From assembly GCA_963746825.1 (NCBI GenBank), contig CAVVCU010000003.1, positions 62,001 through 126,000 on the forward strand: a DNA stretch of 64,000 nt. Direction: 5' to 3'. The notes under the pieces are model-generated. The model saw nothing but the letters and a program-made list of their open reading frames with translations. It was not told where the DNA came from and made no database searches. Source of the DNA: JACVRW01 sp963746825. GTDB lineage: Bacteria; Actinomycetota; Thermoleophilia; Solirubrobacterales; Thermoleophilaceae. Positions 44,764 to 53,285 of this stretch are shown here, in pieces; position 1 is the stretch's first letter; each line of letters opens with the position of its first letter. Both the position numbers and the translations under genes were made by a program.

Positions 44764-45504
44764 GTGAACCTCGGTCTCGAAGGAAAGGTGTGCGTGGTCA
44801 CGGGCGGCACCCGCGGAATCGGCGCCGCCACCGCGGGCATGCTCTCGCAGGAGGGCGCTCGCGTGCTGACCGTGGCCCGCCGCGGCGCCGACCTCGAGAT
44901 CGACGTCACGGCCGGCGACGCCGCCGAGCGGGTGCTCGACGCCTGCTCCGACACTCCCTGGGCGCTCGTGAACGGTGCCGGCATGAGCCGGGCCCGCCCG
45001 CTGGAGGAGCTCACCGACGCCGACTGGCAGGCCCAGTGGGAGCTGCACGTGATGGCCCCCATGCGGCTCATGCGCGCCCTCGCGCCGCGCATGGCGAAGG
45101 AGGGCGGGGGGCGCATCGTCAACCTGAGCTCCTCGTCGGGCAAGCGCCCGTCCTCGAACCTGGATGCCGCCTACTCGGTGACCAAGGCGGCCCAGCTCTC
45201 GCTCAGCCGGGCATTCGCCGACCTGTGGGCGGCGGAGGGCGTACTGGTGAACGCGGTGGCGCCGGGACCGGTCGAGGACGAGCTGTGGACCGAGCCGGGC
45301 GGGCTGGCCGACCAGCTCGCGGCCCGGCGCGGGATCGATCGAGAGGAGGTACTCGACGCCACCCGCTCGAAGCTACCGGTGGGCCGCATGGGCACGCCGG
45401 ACGAGATTGCCGCGGCCATTGTCTTCCTGTGCTCGGAAAGGGCGTCGAACGTGAGTGGTGCCAGCTGGTCGGTGGATGGCGGGTCAGTGCCGGTGAACTT
45501 CTGA
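44764..45504 (+). CDS. SDR-family oxidoreductase
   Basis: 246 residues, classical short-chain dehydrogenase: TGGTRGIG (about 14-21), NGAG, catalytic Ser in NLSSSSG, Tyr-x3-Lys in YSVTKAA (about 138-144), and a C-terminal GASWSVDGG. NAD(P)-dependent; FabG-like but not in a fatty-acid cluster, so substrate unknown. GTG start with GGGGCG upstream. Its stop overlaps the glycosyltransferase start (TGATG). Confidence 0.87.
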   Translation: MNLGLEGKVCVVTGGTRGIGAATAGMLSQEGARVLTVARRGADLEIDVTAGDAAERVLDACSDTPWALVNGAGMSRARPLEELTDADWQAQWELHVMAPMRLMRALAPRMAKEGGGRIVNLSSSSGKRPSSNLDAAYSVTKAAQLSLSRAFADLWAAEGVLVNAVAPGPVEDELWTEPGGLADQLAARRGIDREEVLDATRSKLPVGRMGTPDEIAAAIVFLCSERASNVSGASWSVDGGSVPVNF

Positions 45505-46910
45505 TGAGCGGCAAGGTCGTGATGGGCCTGATCTTCTTCCCGCGCGGGGGCTCGGCCCAGGTGGCGCGCTATCTCGCACGCTCGCTGGCCGATGACGGCT
45601 GGGACACGACCGTGGCCACCGGATCGCTGGGCGCGCCGGGCGAGGAGTCAAACGCGGAAACCTTCTACCGCGACGTGAACGTGTGCGCGCTCGACTACAC
45701 CGAGGCCGCCGCGGCGCCCGACCCGCTCGCCGCGGACCCTCCCTTCCAGCCCTCGTTCGAGGACCGCCCCGGCGCCCCGGACCAGGTGTTCACCACGGTC
45801 GACGACGACGACTACGAGCGCCTGGTGGCCGTGTGGGAGGAGCAGCTCGAGCGCGCCGGAGCGGGCGAGGCCGACGTCCTCCATCTCCATCACCTGACGC
45901 CCATCAACGAGGCCGCCGAGCGCCGCTTCCCCGACGTTCCGCGCATCGGCCACCTGCACGGCACCGAGCTGCTGATGCTCCAGGAGATCGAGGAGGGTCC
46001 GCCCGAGCATTGGACCTACGCCGCCCAGTGGGCCGAGCGCCTGCGGCGCTGGGCGAATGGCTGCGAGCGCCTGCTGGTGCTGTCGCCCGACGCCATGCGC
46101 CGCGTGCCCGATCTGCTCGGCGTGGATCCTGAGCGCCTCGTGTGGGCGCCCAACGGCTTCGACCCCGCGGGCTTCGATCGCCGGCCGCAGGAGGGCGATG
46201 CGCGGTTGGCCCAGTGGCGGCGCTGGCTGGTCGAGGAGCCACGCGGATGGGACGAGTCGGGCAAGCCGGGCAGCGTGGCCTACACCGAGGAGCAGCTCGA
46301 GCCGTTTCGCGGCGGTGGCCCGGTGATGCTCTACGTCGGGCGCTACACCGAGGTCAAGCGCATCCCGCTGATGATCCGGGCCCACGCCCGCGCGCGCGAG
46401 CGCTTCGATCACCGGGCCCCGCTGGTGCTGCTCGGCGGCTTTCCCGGCGAGTGGGAGGGCGAGCACCCGCTCGAGGTGGTGCGCGAGACAGCGGATCCGG
46501 ACGTGTTCCTGGCCGGCTGGCGCGGCCACGACGACCTGCCCGAGGGGCTGAACGCCGCCGACCTGCTCGTGTTGGCGTCGGTGCGCGAGCAGTTCGGCGC
46601 GGTGATCGTCGAGGCGATGGCCTGCGGCCTGCCCGCGCTGGCGATCGACGCCTACGGGCCGGCCGAGATCATCGACGCGGGGGACACCGGCTGGCTCGTG
46701 CCGCCCGACGACGAGGAGGCTCTCGCCGATGCCCTGGTGGAGGCGGTGAACGACACCGCCGAGCGCCGGCGCCGTGGCGAGCGGGCCTACGAGGTGGCGC
46801 GCGGCCGTTACTCCTGGCCCGCGCTCGCGGCGGGCCTCGGCAGCATCTACGGCGAGGTGGCGGAGGGCAAGCCACCGTCCGCGGGCGCCCGTACTCTGAC
46901 CGAGCCTTGA
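45504..46910 (+). CDS. GT4-type glycosyltransferase
   Basis: 468 residues of the GT-B fold. N-terminal domain: FFPRGGSAQVARYLARSL (about 11-28) and HLHHLTPINEA; C-terminal: MLYVGRYTEVKRIPLMIRA and the nucleotide-sugar motif EQFGAVIVEAMACGLPALA (about 364-382), followed by GWLVPPDDEEALADAL. It transfers a sugar from a nucleotide donor; acceptor unknown. Translationally coupled to the oxidoreductase before and the metalloprotease after (TTGA). Confidence 0.87.
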   Translation: MSGKVVMGLIFFPRGGSAQVARYLARSLADDGWDTTVATGSLGAPGEESNAETFYRDVNVCALDYTEAAAAPDPLAADPPFQPSFEDRPGAPDQVFTTVDDDDYERLVAVWEEQLERAGAGEADVLHLHHLTPINEAAERRFPDVPRIGHLHGTELLMLQEIEEGPPEHWTYAAQWAERLRRWANGCERLLVLSPDAMRRVPDLLGVDPERLVWAPNGFDPAGFDRRPQEGDARLAQWRRWLVEEPRGWDESGKPGSVAYTEEQLEPFRGGGPVMLYVGRYTEVKRIPLMIRAHARARERFDHRAPLVLLGGFPGEWEGEHPLEVVRETADPDVFLAGWRGHDDLPEGLNAADLLVLASVREQFGAVIVEAMACGLPALAIDAYGPAEIIDAGDTGWLVPPDDEEALADALVEAVNDTAERRRRGERAYEVARGRYSWPALAAGLGSIYGEVAEGKPPSAGARTLTEP

Positions 46911-47591
46911 CGTCCATTCCCTACCGCATACGGCGCTCCCAGCGGGCGCGCCGTGCGCGCATCCTCGTGGGCGGCGACGGGGTCGAGGTGGTGGTGCCGC
47001 CCCGCTTCCCGCTGGCCGAGGTCGAGCCCTTCGTCGAGGAGAAGCGGGCCTGGATCGAGCGCACCCTGCGCCGCATGGAGGAGACTCACGACGGAGTTGC
47101 CGCCGGCCCAGCTGGCGGACGGGGGAGAGCTCCCGTTCCTGGGCCGCCGGCTGACCCTGGCGGTAACCGTCGAGCCCGGGCGCGTGCGCGAGCACGCGGT
47201 GCGCCGCGGCGACACGCTGCGCGTGGCGCTCCCCGCCGGGGTCGACCTCGGGGACGCCGTCGAGCGCTGGTACCGGCGCCGGGCCCGCGAGGAGGTGGCG
47301 CCCCTTCTCGATGCCGCGTGTGCGCGCGCGGGGACGTCCTACGCCGGGCTGCAGATCCGCGGCCAGCGCACCCGCTGGGCCTCCTGCTCCTCCACCGGGG
47401 TGATGAGCTTCAACTGGCGCCTTCTCCTCGCTCCGCCGGAGATCCTGGCCTACGTGGTCGAGCACGAGGTCGCGCACCTGGAGGTGCTCGACCACTCGGC
47501 GGGCTTCTGGAACCTGCTCGCGGCCCGGTGCCCGGAGTGGGAGGCGCACGAGGCCTGGCTTCGCCGGCACGGGCACGCGCTGCGGCTCTAG
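46907..47591 (+). CDS. YgjP-like (DUF45) metalloprotease, frameshifted near 47088
   Basis: TTG start overlaps the glycosyltransferase stop. The first 60 residues (IPYRIRRSQRARRARILVGG...RAWIERTLRRMEE) are the family N-terminus; the match then continues in another frame (ELPPAQLADGGELPFLGRRL) and ends at 47591. One extra base near 47084-47095 explains this and gives 227 residues, the family length. The zinc site HEVAHLEVLDHS (HExxH with a third His) and RTRWASCSS are intact. Probable cytoplasmic metalloprotease of unknown substrate. Confidence 0.78.
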
Positions 47592-47592
47592 C

Positions 47593-48321
47593 TCACTCCC
47601 AGCGAAAGAAGCGCACGGCGAGCACCAGCCCGGCGAGCGTCCAGGCGCCGAGCACGGCGGCCGCCACCGCAGCCCCGCCCGTGCCGCCGACGATCGCCTC
47701 CGACAGCCCGTCGATCAGATGGCTGAGCGGCAGGACCTCGGCGATGGCCTTGAGCGCCGTGGGCAGGTCTTCGGTGGAGTAGAAGACGCCCGAGATGAAG
47801 ATCAGGGGCAGGAACACCGCGTTCGTGTAGGCGGGCGCCGCGTCCTGGTTGGGTATGGCGTGCGAGAAGGCCACGCCGAGGGAGGCGAAGCAGGCCACGC
47901 CGAGCAGGGTGAACATCACGAGGAGGAGCGGGTGCTCGGGCCAGTCGGCGCCGTAGGCGAGGTTGCCGATCACCACCACCATCGCCACCTGCAAAAGGGC
48001 GTTGAGCGTGACCGATCCCATGATCCCGCTCAGGTAGGCGCCCGCCGGAATCGGCGTCCCGCGCACCCGCTTGAGCACCCCGTCCTCGCGCAGGACGGTG
48101 AGGTTGAAGGCGAGCGAGGTGAAGGTGTTGGCCAGCACGCCCATGCCCGCCACGCCGGGGATCAGGATGTCGAGCCCGTCGTCGCGCACTCCGAAGGCCG
48201 TGGCCGTGAGCACCAGGAGCAGCAGCGGCAGGAGGAAGTTGAAGAAGGCGGCGCTCGGGTTGCGCCAAAAGAGCTTGCGCTCGAAGCGAAACTGCTCCCA
48301 GGCCAGGGCCGTGGTGCTCAT
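47593..48321 (-). CDS. ABC-2 type permease
   Basis: 242 residues with six hydrophobic helices of the ABC-2 membrane family (FFNFLLPLLLLVLTATAFGV; LREDGVLKRVRGTPIPAGAYL loop; LPLIFISGVFYSTEDLP near the end, a conserved feature). ATG overlaps the ATPase stop (ATGA). Forms an exporter with the ATPase, as a homodimer since no second permease is present. Confidence 0.85.
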   Translation of the reverse strand: MSTTALAWEQFRFERKLFWRNPSAAFFNFLLPLLLLVLTATAFGVRDDGLDILIPGVAGMGVLANTFTSLAFNLTVLREDGVLKRVRGTPIPAGAYLSGIMGSVTLNALLQVAMVVVIGNLAYGADWPEHPLLLVMFTLLGVACFASLGVAFSHAIPNQDAAPAYTNAVFLPLIFISGVFYSTEDLPTALKAIAEVLPLSHLIDGLSEAIVGGTGGAAVAAAVLGAWTLAGLVLAVRFFRWE

Positions 48322-49172
48322 GCCGAGTCGGCCTCCTGGGTCAGCTCGAGGTAGACGTCCTCGAGAGTCGGCCGTGCCACCTCGAGGCCCTCGAGCCGTT
48401 CGCCCCGGGCGATCGCGTCGCGGGTGAGGCGGTGGAGCAGGTCGGTGGGGTCGTCGGTCTGATGCTCCACGCGCCGGCCCTCGGAGAGGTACGAGATGCG
48501 GTAGCCGGCGGTGCCGGGGCGCAGCTCGCTCGGCGGGCCCTCGGCCACCACCAAGCCGTCCTTGACGATGGCCACGCGGTCGGCCAGCTCCTGCGCCTCG
48601 TCGAGATAGTGGGTGGTGAGCAGGACGGTCTTGTCGAGCTCCTTGAGGCGGCGCACCACGTCCCACGCGATGCGCCGCGCGGCGGGATCGAAGCCCGTGG
48701 TGGGCTCGTCGAGGAACACCAGCTCCGGGTCGCCCACCAGCGCCAGGGCGAGGTCGAGGCGGCGCTTCTGACCGCCCGACAGCGACCGGGTGCGGGCGTC
48801 CGACTTCTCCTCGAGCCCCACCAGGGCGATCGTCTCGCCCGTGTCACGCGGCCTGGGGTAGGCCTTGGCGAAATGCTCCACCGCCTCGCGCACGGTCGCG
48901 CGCGTGTAGAAGCCACAGCTCTGCAGGACGATTCCGACCTTCTCCTGCAGCGCCCGGCTTCGCTCGGCGGGATCCTGGCCGAGAACTAGCACCTCGCCGG
49001 CGCTGCGGCGGCGGAAGCCCTCGAGGATCTCCACCGTGGTCGTCTTCCCGGCGCCATTGGGGCCCAGCAGGCCGAACACCTCACCTCGCCCTACGGAGAA
49101 CGAGACTCCGCGCACGGCCTCCACGTTGCCGTAGGACTTGCGCAGGTCGGTGACCTCGATGACCGGGGGCAT
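48318..49172 (-). CDS. ABC exporter ATP-binding protein
   Basis: 284 residues: GPNGAGKTTT Walker A (about 37-46), SLSGGQKRRLDLA signature, VFLDEPTTGFDP Walker B (about 150-161). The C-terminal extension has the DrrA-like features. A second multidrug/lipid-type exporter in the window besides the one at 14.3 kb; here no regulator is adjacent. Confidence 0.87.
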   Translation of the reverse strand: MPPVIEVTDLRKSYGNVEAVRGVSFSVGRGEVFGLLGPNGAGKTTTVEILEGFRRRSAGEVLVLGQDPAERSRALQEKVGIVLQSCGFYTRATVREAVEHFAKAYPRPRDTGETIALVGLEEKSDARTRSLSGGQKRRLDLALALVGDPELVFLDEPTTGFDPAARRIAWDVVRRLKELDKTVLLTTHYLDEAQELADRVAIVKDGLVVAEGPPSELRPGTAGYRISYLSEGRRVEHQTDDPTDLLHRLTRDAIARGERLEGLEVARPTLEDVYLELTQEADSA

Positions 49173-49182
49173 CGGGTCGAGA

Positions 49183-49950
49183 CTAGACCCCGGCCCCAGC
49201 GCCGCCGCGCCCTTCGCCGGAGGCGAAGCGCGAGGCGCCGGCCCAGGCCGTGGCCAGGGTCGGCCGGGCTGCGCGCGCCTCGAGGCGCATTCCGTCCTCG
49301 AAGGGCAGGCCGATGCCCTCGAGTGCCGCCGAGCGGTCGGCCAGCATGGTGTCCTGGGGAAACGCGGCGAGCGCCTCGGCGTACTCGAGTGCGCGGGCGA
49401 GGTGCTGGCCGGGGGCGACTGTCTCGGTCAGGAGTCCGATGTCGCGCGCCTCCGCGGCCTCCACGATCCGGCCAGTCAGGATCATGTCGAGCGCCCGGCC
49501 CAGCCCGATGATCCGAGGCAGGCGCTGTGTGCCCCCGTCGATCAGCGGCACCCCGAAGCGTCGCTCGGTGAAGCCCAGCTTGGCGTCCTCGGTGGCGACG
49601 CGCAGGTCGCACCACAGCGCGAGCTCCAGCCCGCCGGCGAGACACCAGCCCGAGATGGCGGCGATCGTCGGCTTGGGCGAGATCAGCCGCGAGAAGCCGA
49701 GCGGCCCATCCTCGAGCTCGAGGCGCGGCCCGAAGCTCTCGATGGCCTTGAGGTCGGCTCCGGCGCAGAACGCAAGCTCGCCGGCGCCGGCGAGAACGAG
49801 CACACGCGCGTCGTCGTCAGCGACGAAGGAGCGGTAGCCCTCGGTGAGCAGCTCTGCCGTGGGCCCGTCGATTGCGTTGCGGCGCTCGGGGCGGTCGATT
49901 GTGAGCACGGCTGCGGCGCCACGGCGCTCATAGGTCACGGGGTCGGACAT
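49183..49950 (-). CDS. Enoyl-CoA hydratase/isomerase family protein
   Basis: 255 residues of the crotonase fold. Oxyanion-hole segments FCAGADLKAI (about 60-69) and GWCLAGGLELALWCDLRVA (about 101-119), RPERRNAID near the N-terminus. Hydrates or isomerises an acyl-CoA ester. Could act downstream of amino-acid catabolism, but it is not linked to a beta-oxidation cluster here. Confidence 0.85.
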   Translation of the reverse strand: MSDPVTYERRGAAAVLTIDRPERRNAIDGPTAELLTEGYRSFVADDDARVLVLAGAGELAFCAGADLKAIESFGPRLELEDGPLGFSRLISPKPTIAAISGWCLAGGLELALWCDLRVATEDAKLGFTERRFGVPLIDGGTQRLPRIIGLGRALDMILTGRIVEAAEARDIGLLTETVAPGQHLARALEYAEALAAFPQDTMLADRSAALEGIGLPFEDGMRLEARAARPTLATAWAGASRFASGEGRGGAGAGV

Positions 49951-50032
49951 CGGCGGCGAAGCTTCTCAGACTGTTCACACCGTGCCTGGCCCGCCACGCC
50001 AGAGTGAGCCGTGCAGATCCCTCCTCGCGCCC

Positions 50033-50056
50033 GCGGCCCCGCTCAGGCGGGGTCGC
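50033..50056. terminator. Hairpin after a small membrane-protein gene
   Basis: GCGGCCCCGC, loop TCAG, GCGGGGTCGC (one G-T pair), followed on plus by GGCCTTTGTGGGCC, itself a small inverted repeat. It lies 24 nt beyond the stop of the leftward gene at 50080 and probably ends that transcript. The rest of 49951-50079 is non-coding. Confidence 0.5.
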
Positions 50057-50079
50057 GGCCTTTGTGGGCCGCCGCGGCG

Positions 50080-50325
50080 CTACCAGCCGACGCGCTTGCG
50101 CAGCTCGGTCGCCTTGCGTGCGTTCTTGCGCTTCTCCAGGCGGCCCTGGATGAACGAGCCGGTGATGATGACCAGCAGGAAGAACAGGATCACGCCGAGC
50201 GAGAAGAAGGTGATGATCTTGTCGTCGGTCTCTCCCACGAGGCCCTCCCCGTTGTCGCCGGCGAAGGCCGGCGCCGCGGTGAGCAGGAACGTCGTGAGGA
50301 TGACCAGGGGCGCGAGGGACCGCAC
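50080..50325 (-). CDS. Small exported single-helix membrane protein
   Basis: 81 residues from GTG 50325. A cleavable-type signal (LVILTTFLLTAAPAFA, about 6-21), a short extracellular acidic stretch (GDNGEGLVGETDD), one membrane helix (ITFFSLGVILFFLLVIITGS, about 36-55) and a basic cytoplasmic tail. No family assigned; common in Solirubrobacter-like genomes as a hypothetical (recollection, not checked). Divergent from uppP. Confidence 0.6.
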   Translation of the reverse strand: MRSLAPLVILTTFLLTAAPAFAGDNGEGLVGETDDKIITFFSLGVILFFLLVIITGSFIQGRLEKRKNARKATELRKRVGW

Positions 50326-50382
50326 GTCCTCAACGATACCCGTTCGGTGAGATGCGCCGACCGTCACTAGTCTGGCTCGGCC

Positions 50383-51207
50383 GTGTCGGTTTTCGAGGCA
50401 ATCGTCCTCGGCATCGTGCAGGGGATCACCGAGTTCCTGCCGATCTCGAGCACCGCGCACCTGCGCATCATTCCCGCGTTCGCCGGCTGGGAGGATCCCG
50501 GCGCGGCCTTTACCGCGGTCACCCAGCTGGGCACGATGGCGGCCGTCCTTCTCTATTTCCGGGCGGACCTGTGGCGGATCGCCAAGGCCTGGACGCGTTC
50601 CCTGCGCGACCCCGCCGCCCGGCGCGAGCTCGACGCCCGCCTGGGCTGGTACATCCTGCTGGGCACGATTCCCATCGGGATCTTCGGGCTGGCCTTCAAG
50701 GACCAGATCGAGACCGGCGCCCGCGACCTGTACCTGATCGGGACCACCCTGATCGTCCTCGGCCTGGTTCTACTGCTGGCCGAGAAGGTGGGCAAGCGCG
50801 ACCGCTCTGTCGAGCAGATCACGGCGCGCGACGGCGTGGCGCTGGGCTTCGCACAGGCTTTGGCGCTGGTTCCCGGCGTCTCGCGCTCGGGCGCGACGAT
50901 CACCGCGGGGCTGTTCCTGGGCCTGGACCGTGAGTCCGCGGCGCGCTTCTCCTTCCTGCTCTCGATACCCGCCGTGGTGCTGAGCGGCCTGCTCGAGCTG
51001 GGCTCGATCGCGAGTGGGGAGGAGGGCGAGAACGTGGGGACGGGCGCGCTGATCATCGCCACGTTCCTGGCCTTCGTCGCCGGATACGCGGCCATCGCCT
51101 TCCTGCTCCGCTTCCTGGTCACCCACACCACCGTGGTGTTCGTGGTCTACCGCGTGGCGCTCGGCATCCTCGTGCTGGTGCTCGTGAGCTCGGGCGCAAT
51201 CGAGTAG
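50383..51207 (+). CDS. uppP: Undecaprenyl-diphosphate phosphatase
   Basis: 274 residues, eight membrane helices. Family motifs: QGITEFLPISSTAHL (about 13-27) and PGVSRSGATIT (about 165-175), including the (E/Q)xxxE and PGxSRSxxT catalytic stretches. It dephosphorylates undecaprenyl diphosphate to recycle the cell-wall lipid carrier and confers bacitracin tolerance. GTG start. Confidence 0.95.
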   Translation: MSVFEAIVLGIVQGITEFLPISSTAHLRIIPAFAGWEDPGAAFTAVTQLGTMAAVLLYFRADLWRIAKAWTRSLRDPAARRELDARLGWYILLGTIPIGIFGLAFKDQIETGARDLYLIGTTLIVLGLVLLLAEKVGKRDRSVEQITARDGVALGFAQALALVPGVSRSGATITAGLFLGLDRESAARFSFLLSIPAVVLSGLLELGSIASGEEGENVGTGALIIATFLAFVAGYAAIAFLLRFLVTHTTVVFVVYRVALGILVLVLVSSGAIE

Positions 51208-51237
51208 CTCGGCCAAGCATCTATAGCCTTCGCGACC

Positions 51238-51594
51238 ATGCAGTTCGCCTGGAAGTTCGGCGTCGTGATGCTGGTCGCGTTGGTGGTGGTCCTGCTGCCC
51301 GGCGGGGGCAACGCGCTGGACGTGATCCTCACGCTGCTCTCGATCGCCTTTCTCGCGGCGATCGCCTTCCTCGGCTACCGGCTGTTCCGCCAGTACAACA
51401 TCGAGATCGAGTCGCTCGAGCCGAACATGCGGCTTGCCCTCTACGGCTCGATCGGGCTCGCGGTCATCACCTTCGTGGGGACCGACCGCCTCTTCGACGC
51501 CGGCGGCCTCGGCGTGCTTCTCTGGTTCGCGCTGCTCGCCCTCTGCTCGTACGGGCTCTACTGGACCTGGACGCGTTACCGCAGTTACGGGTGA
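51238..51594 (+). CDS. Small four-helix membrane protein
   Basis: 118 residues, hydrophobic throughout with four helices (about 5-22, 27-47, 62-80, 85-107). It follows uppP by 30 nt and may be co-transcribed. No family recognised. Confidence 0.6.
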   Translation: MQFAWKFGVVMLVALVVVLLPGGGNALDVILTLLSIAFLAAIAFLGYRLFRQYNIEIESLEPNMRLALYGSIGLAVITFVGTDRLFDAGGLGVLLWFALLALCSYGLYWTWTRYRSYG

Positions 51595-51695
51595 ATGCGG
51601 GGCGCGGCCGGCCCGCGCTTTGTGACCTGGTCGTAGCTCGCTTGTAACCCGCTCGCGTTGTCGCGCAACGTGCGCCGCGACAGGCTGCGCCGACG

Positions 51696-52055
51696 ATGTC
51701 TTTCGCCGCCGCCGCCGACAGTCGATCCCAACGTGGGCAGGCGTCGGTCGAGCTCGTGGCGGTGCTGCCGTTCGTGTTGTTGATCGGCGCCGTCGTGTGG
51801 CAGCTCGCACTGGCCGGCCACACCGCGTGGCTCACTGCACAGGCCGCGCGCGCGGCGGCGCGGGCGGACACCGTGGGTCGCGACATATCCACCGCGGCGC
51901 GCCGCAGCCTTCCGGGCTCGATGGAGAGAGATCTCGAGGTGGGGCGCCTGCGGGAGGGTGGAGTCAGGGTCTCGGTGCGCGTGCCGCTGCTGTTGCGGCG
52001 CTGGCGCGCACCGGTACGGGTGGCGGCCACGTCGTCGATGGGGAGGGAGAAGTGA
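51696..52055 (+). CDS. TadE-like pilus/surface assembly protein
   Basis: 119 residues. The N-terminal QRGQASVELVAVLPFVLLIG (about 12-31) is the TadE/TadG pseudopilin signature (G, E at +5 and a membrane helix), followed by a short extracellular domain. TadE proteins are minor pilins of tight-adherence (Flp) pili. A 101-nt non-coding stretch precedes it with a CGTTG-N5-CAACG repeat near 51656. The pilus ATPase, platform and major pilin genes are not here. Confidence 0.75.
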   Translation: MSFAAAADSRSQRGQASVELVAVLPFVLLIGAVVWQLALAGHTAWLTAQAARAAARADTVGRDISTAARRSLPGSMERDLEVGRLREGGVRVSVRVPLLLRRWRAPVRVAATSSMGREK

Positions 52056-52405
52056 CCCGCGCGCGGGCGCGCCGCGGCTCGGGCCAGTCCGGACAGGCCG
52101 CCGTCGAGCTCGTCGGCTTGTTGCCGGCGATGGTGCTCGTCGGTCTGGTCATCTTGCAGTTGCTGGCCGTGGGCTACGCCTCCGTGCTGGCCGGAGCGGC
52201 GGCCGAGGCCGGGGCCCTCGCCCTGGCCGCCGGGGCCGACGCGCGCGCGGGTGCCAAGGAGGCCCTTCCCGGCTGGTCGCAGGCGCGGGCGCGAATCGCG
52301 GTCTCGGGCGGCCGGGTGGAGGTCCACCTGAGGCCCCCCTCGCCGCTGCGCTCGGTCGCGGAGAAGCTCGAGGTCGACGCGCAGGCGGCGGTGGAAGCAC
52401 CATGA
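52052..52405 (+). CDS. Second TadE-like protein
   Basis: 117 residues. SGQAAVELVGLLPAMVLVGL (about 13-32) is the TadE pattern again; similar layout to the preceding gene, so the two are likely paralogues. GTG overlaps the upstream stop (GTGA). Followed with a 4-nt overlap by a degenerate ATPase gene. Confidence 0.75.
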   Translation: MTRARARRGSGQSGQAAVELVGLLPAMVLVGLVILQLLAVGYASVLAGAAAEAGALALAAGADARAGAKEALPGWSQARARIAVSGGRVEVHLRPPSPLRSVAEKLEVDAQAAVEAP

Positions 52406-53244
52406 GCGGTTCGGCGTCACCCCTATGGCAGGCCGAGTCCGAGTCCGAGTCCGAGCCCGCCCGGCCGGATCTTCAACTGCTGACCGGTGGCCGCGGCGGT
52501 CGCGCGTCGGGCCTGCTGGCCGGGGCGGTCGGGGCCGCCGGTGCCTGGCTGGTCGAGCCGGCCACGCCGGCGCCGCGGTCGGTCGAGTTGGCCCCCGGGC
52601 GGCCCCGGCCGGTGATCACCGTCTTCGGGCTGGCCAGGGGATGTGGAGTCACGGTCGTGGCACGGGCGCTCGCCGCTGAGCTGGCCCGGCGCGACAGCAC
52701 CGGCGCGGCGGCTGTTCACTGCGACGCCCGCGCAGCGGGAATACCACTTGCCACCCCGGCGGCCGGCCGGCTGGCGAAGTGCCTTTCGGGGCTCGCCGGT
52801 ACCGACGCGCGGGCGGTCGGCCGGCTCTGCCTCATCGCCGGCGGGGAGGCGGCGGCGGTTGGCGACGCCACCCGCGAGCTGGCCCCGCTCGTGATCGACG
52901 CCGGCTCGGCTGCCCTCGGCGGCAGCGCTGCCGCCGTCGCCGACCGCGTGCTGCTCGTGGCCACGCCCGCGGTCGAGCCCGCCCTGGCCGGGGTGGGGTC
53001 GAATTGCCTGGCCCGCCTCGGCCACGCGCCGCTGGTGGTGCTCAACCGCGCCGATCCGGCCGGCGCCGGCGAGGAGGAGGCGGAGCCGGCGGGAGAGAAC
53101 CGGCGCGCTCGATGGGCGGCTCGCGGCGTTCACCTGCTTCCCGAATCCCGCATGGGTGCTCAGCTCGCCGCGGGCGGGCGGGAGGCGCGCGGCGAACTCG
53201 GGCGGGCCATCGGCGAGCTGGCCGACCTGTGCGAGGCCGCCTAG
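52402..53244 (+). CDS. Degenerate TadZ/MinD-like ATPase
   Basis: 280 residues with a low-complexity N-terminus (SESESESEP) and a P-loop-like region PVITVFGLARGCGVTVVARAL (in two parts, about 70-90). The Walker A lysine and GK(S/T) core are absent: ARGCGVTVV replaces the usual GGVGKTT. The rest keeps the general MinD/CpaE architecture. In tad loci such proteins (TadZ) localise the pilus; inability to bind ATP normally is predicted, or the site uses other residues. Coupled to the two TadE genes. Confidence 0.6.
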   Translation: MSGSASPLWQAESESESEPARPDLQLLTGGRGGRASGLLAGAVGAAGAWLVEPATPAPRSVELAPGRPRPVITVFGLARGCGVTVVARALAAELARRDSTGAAAVHCDARAAGIPLATPAAGRLAKCLSGLAGTDARAVGRLCLIAGGEAAAVGDATRELAPLVIDAGSAALGGSAAAVADRVLLVATPAVEPALAGVGSNCLARLGHAPLVVLNRADPAGAGEEEAEPAGENRRARWAARGVHLLPESRMGAQLAAGGREARGELGRAIGELADLCEAA

Positions 53245-53285
53245 GGGTTCGCGGTGCTCACCTCGACGACGGGCCGGGCGTGCGC

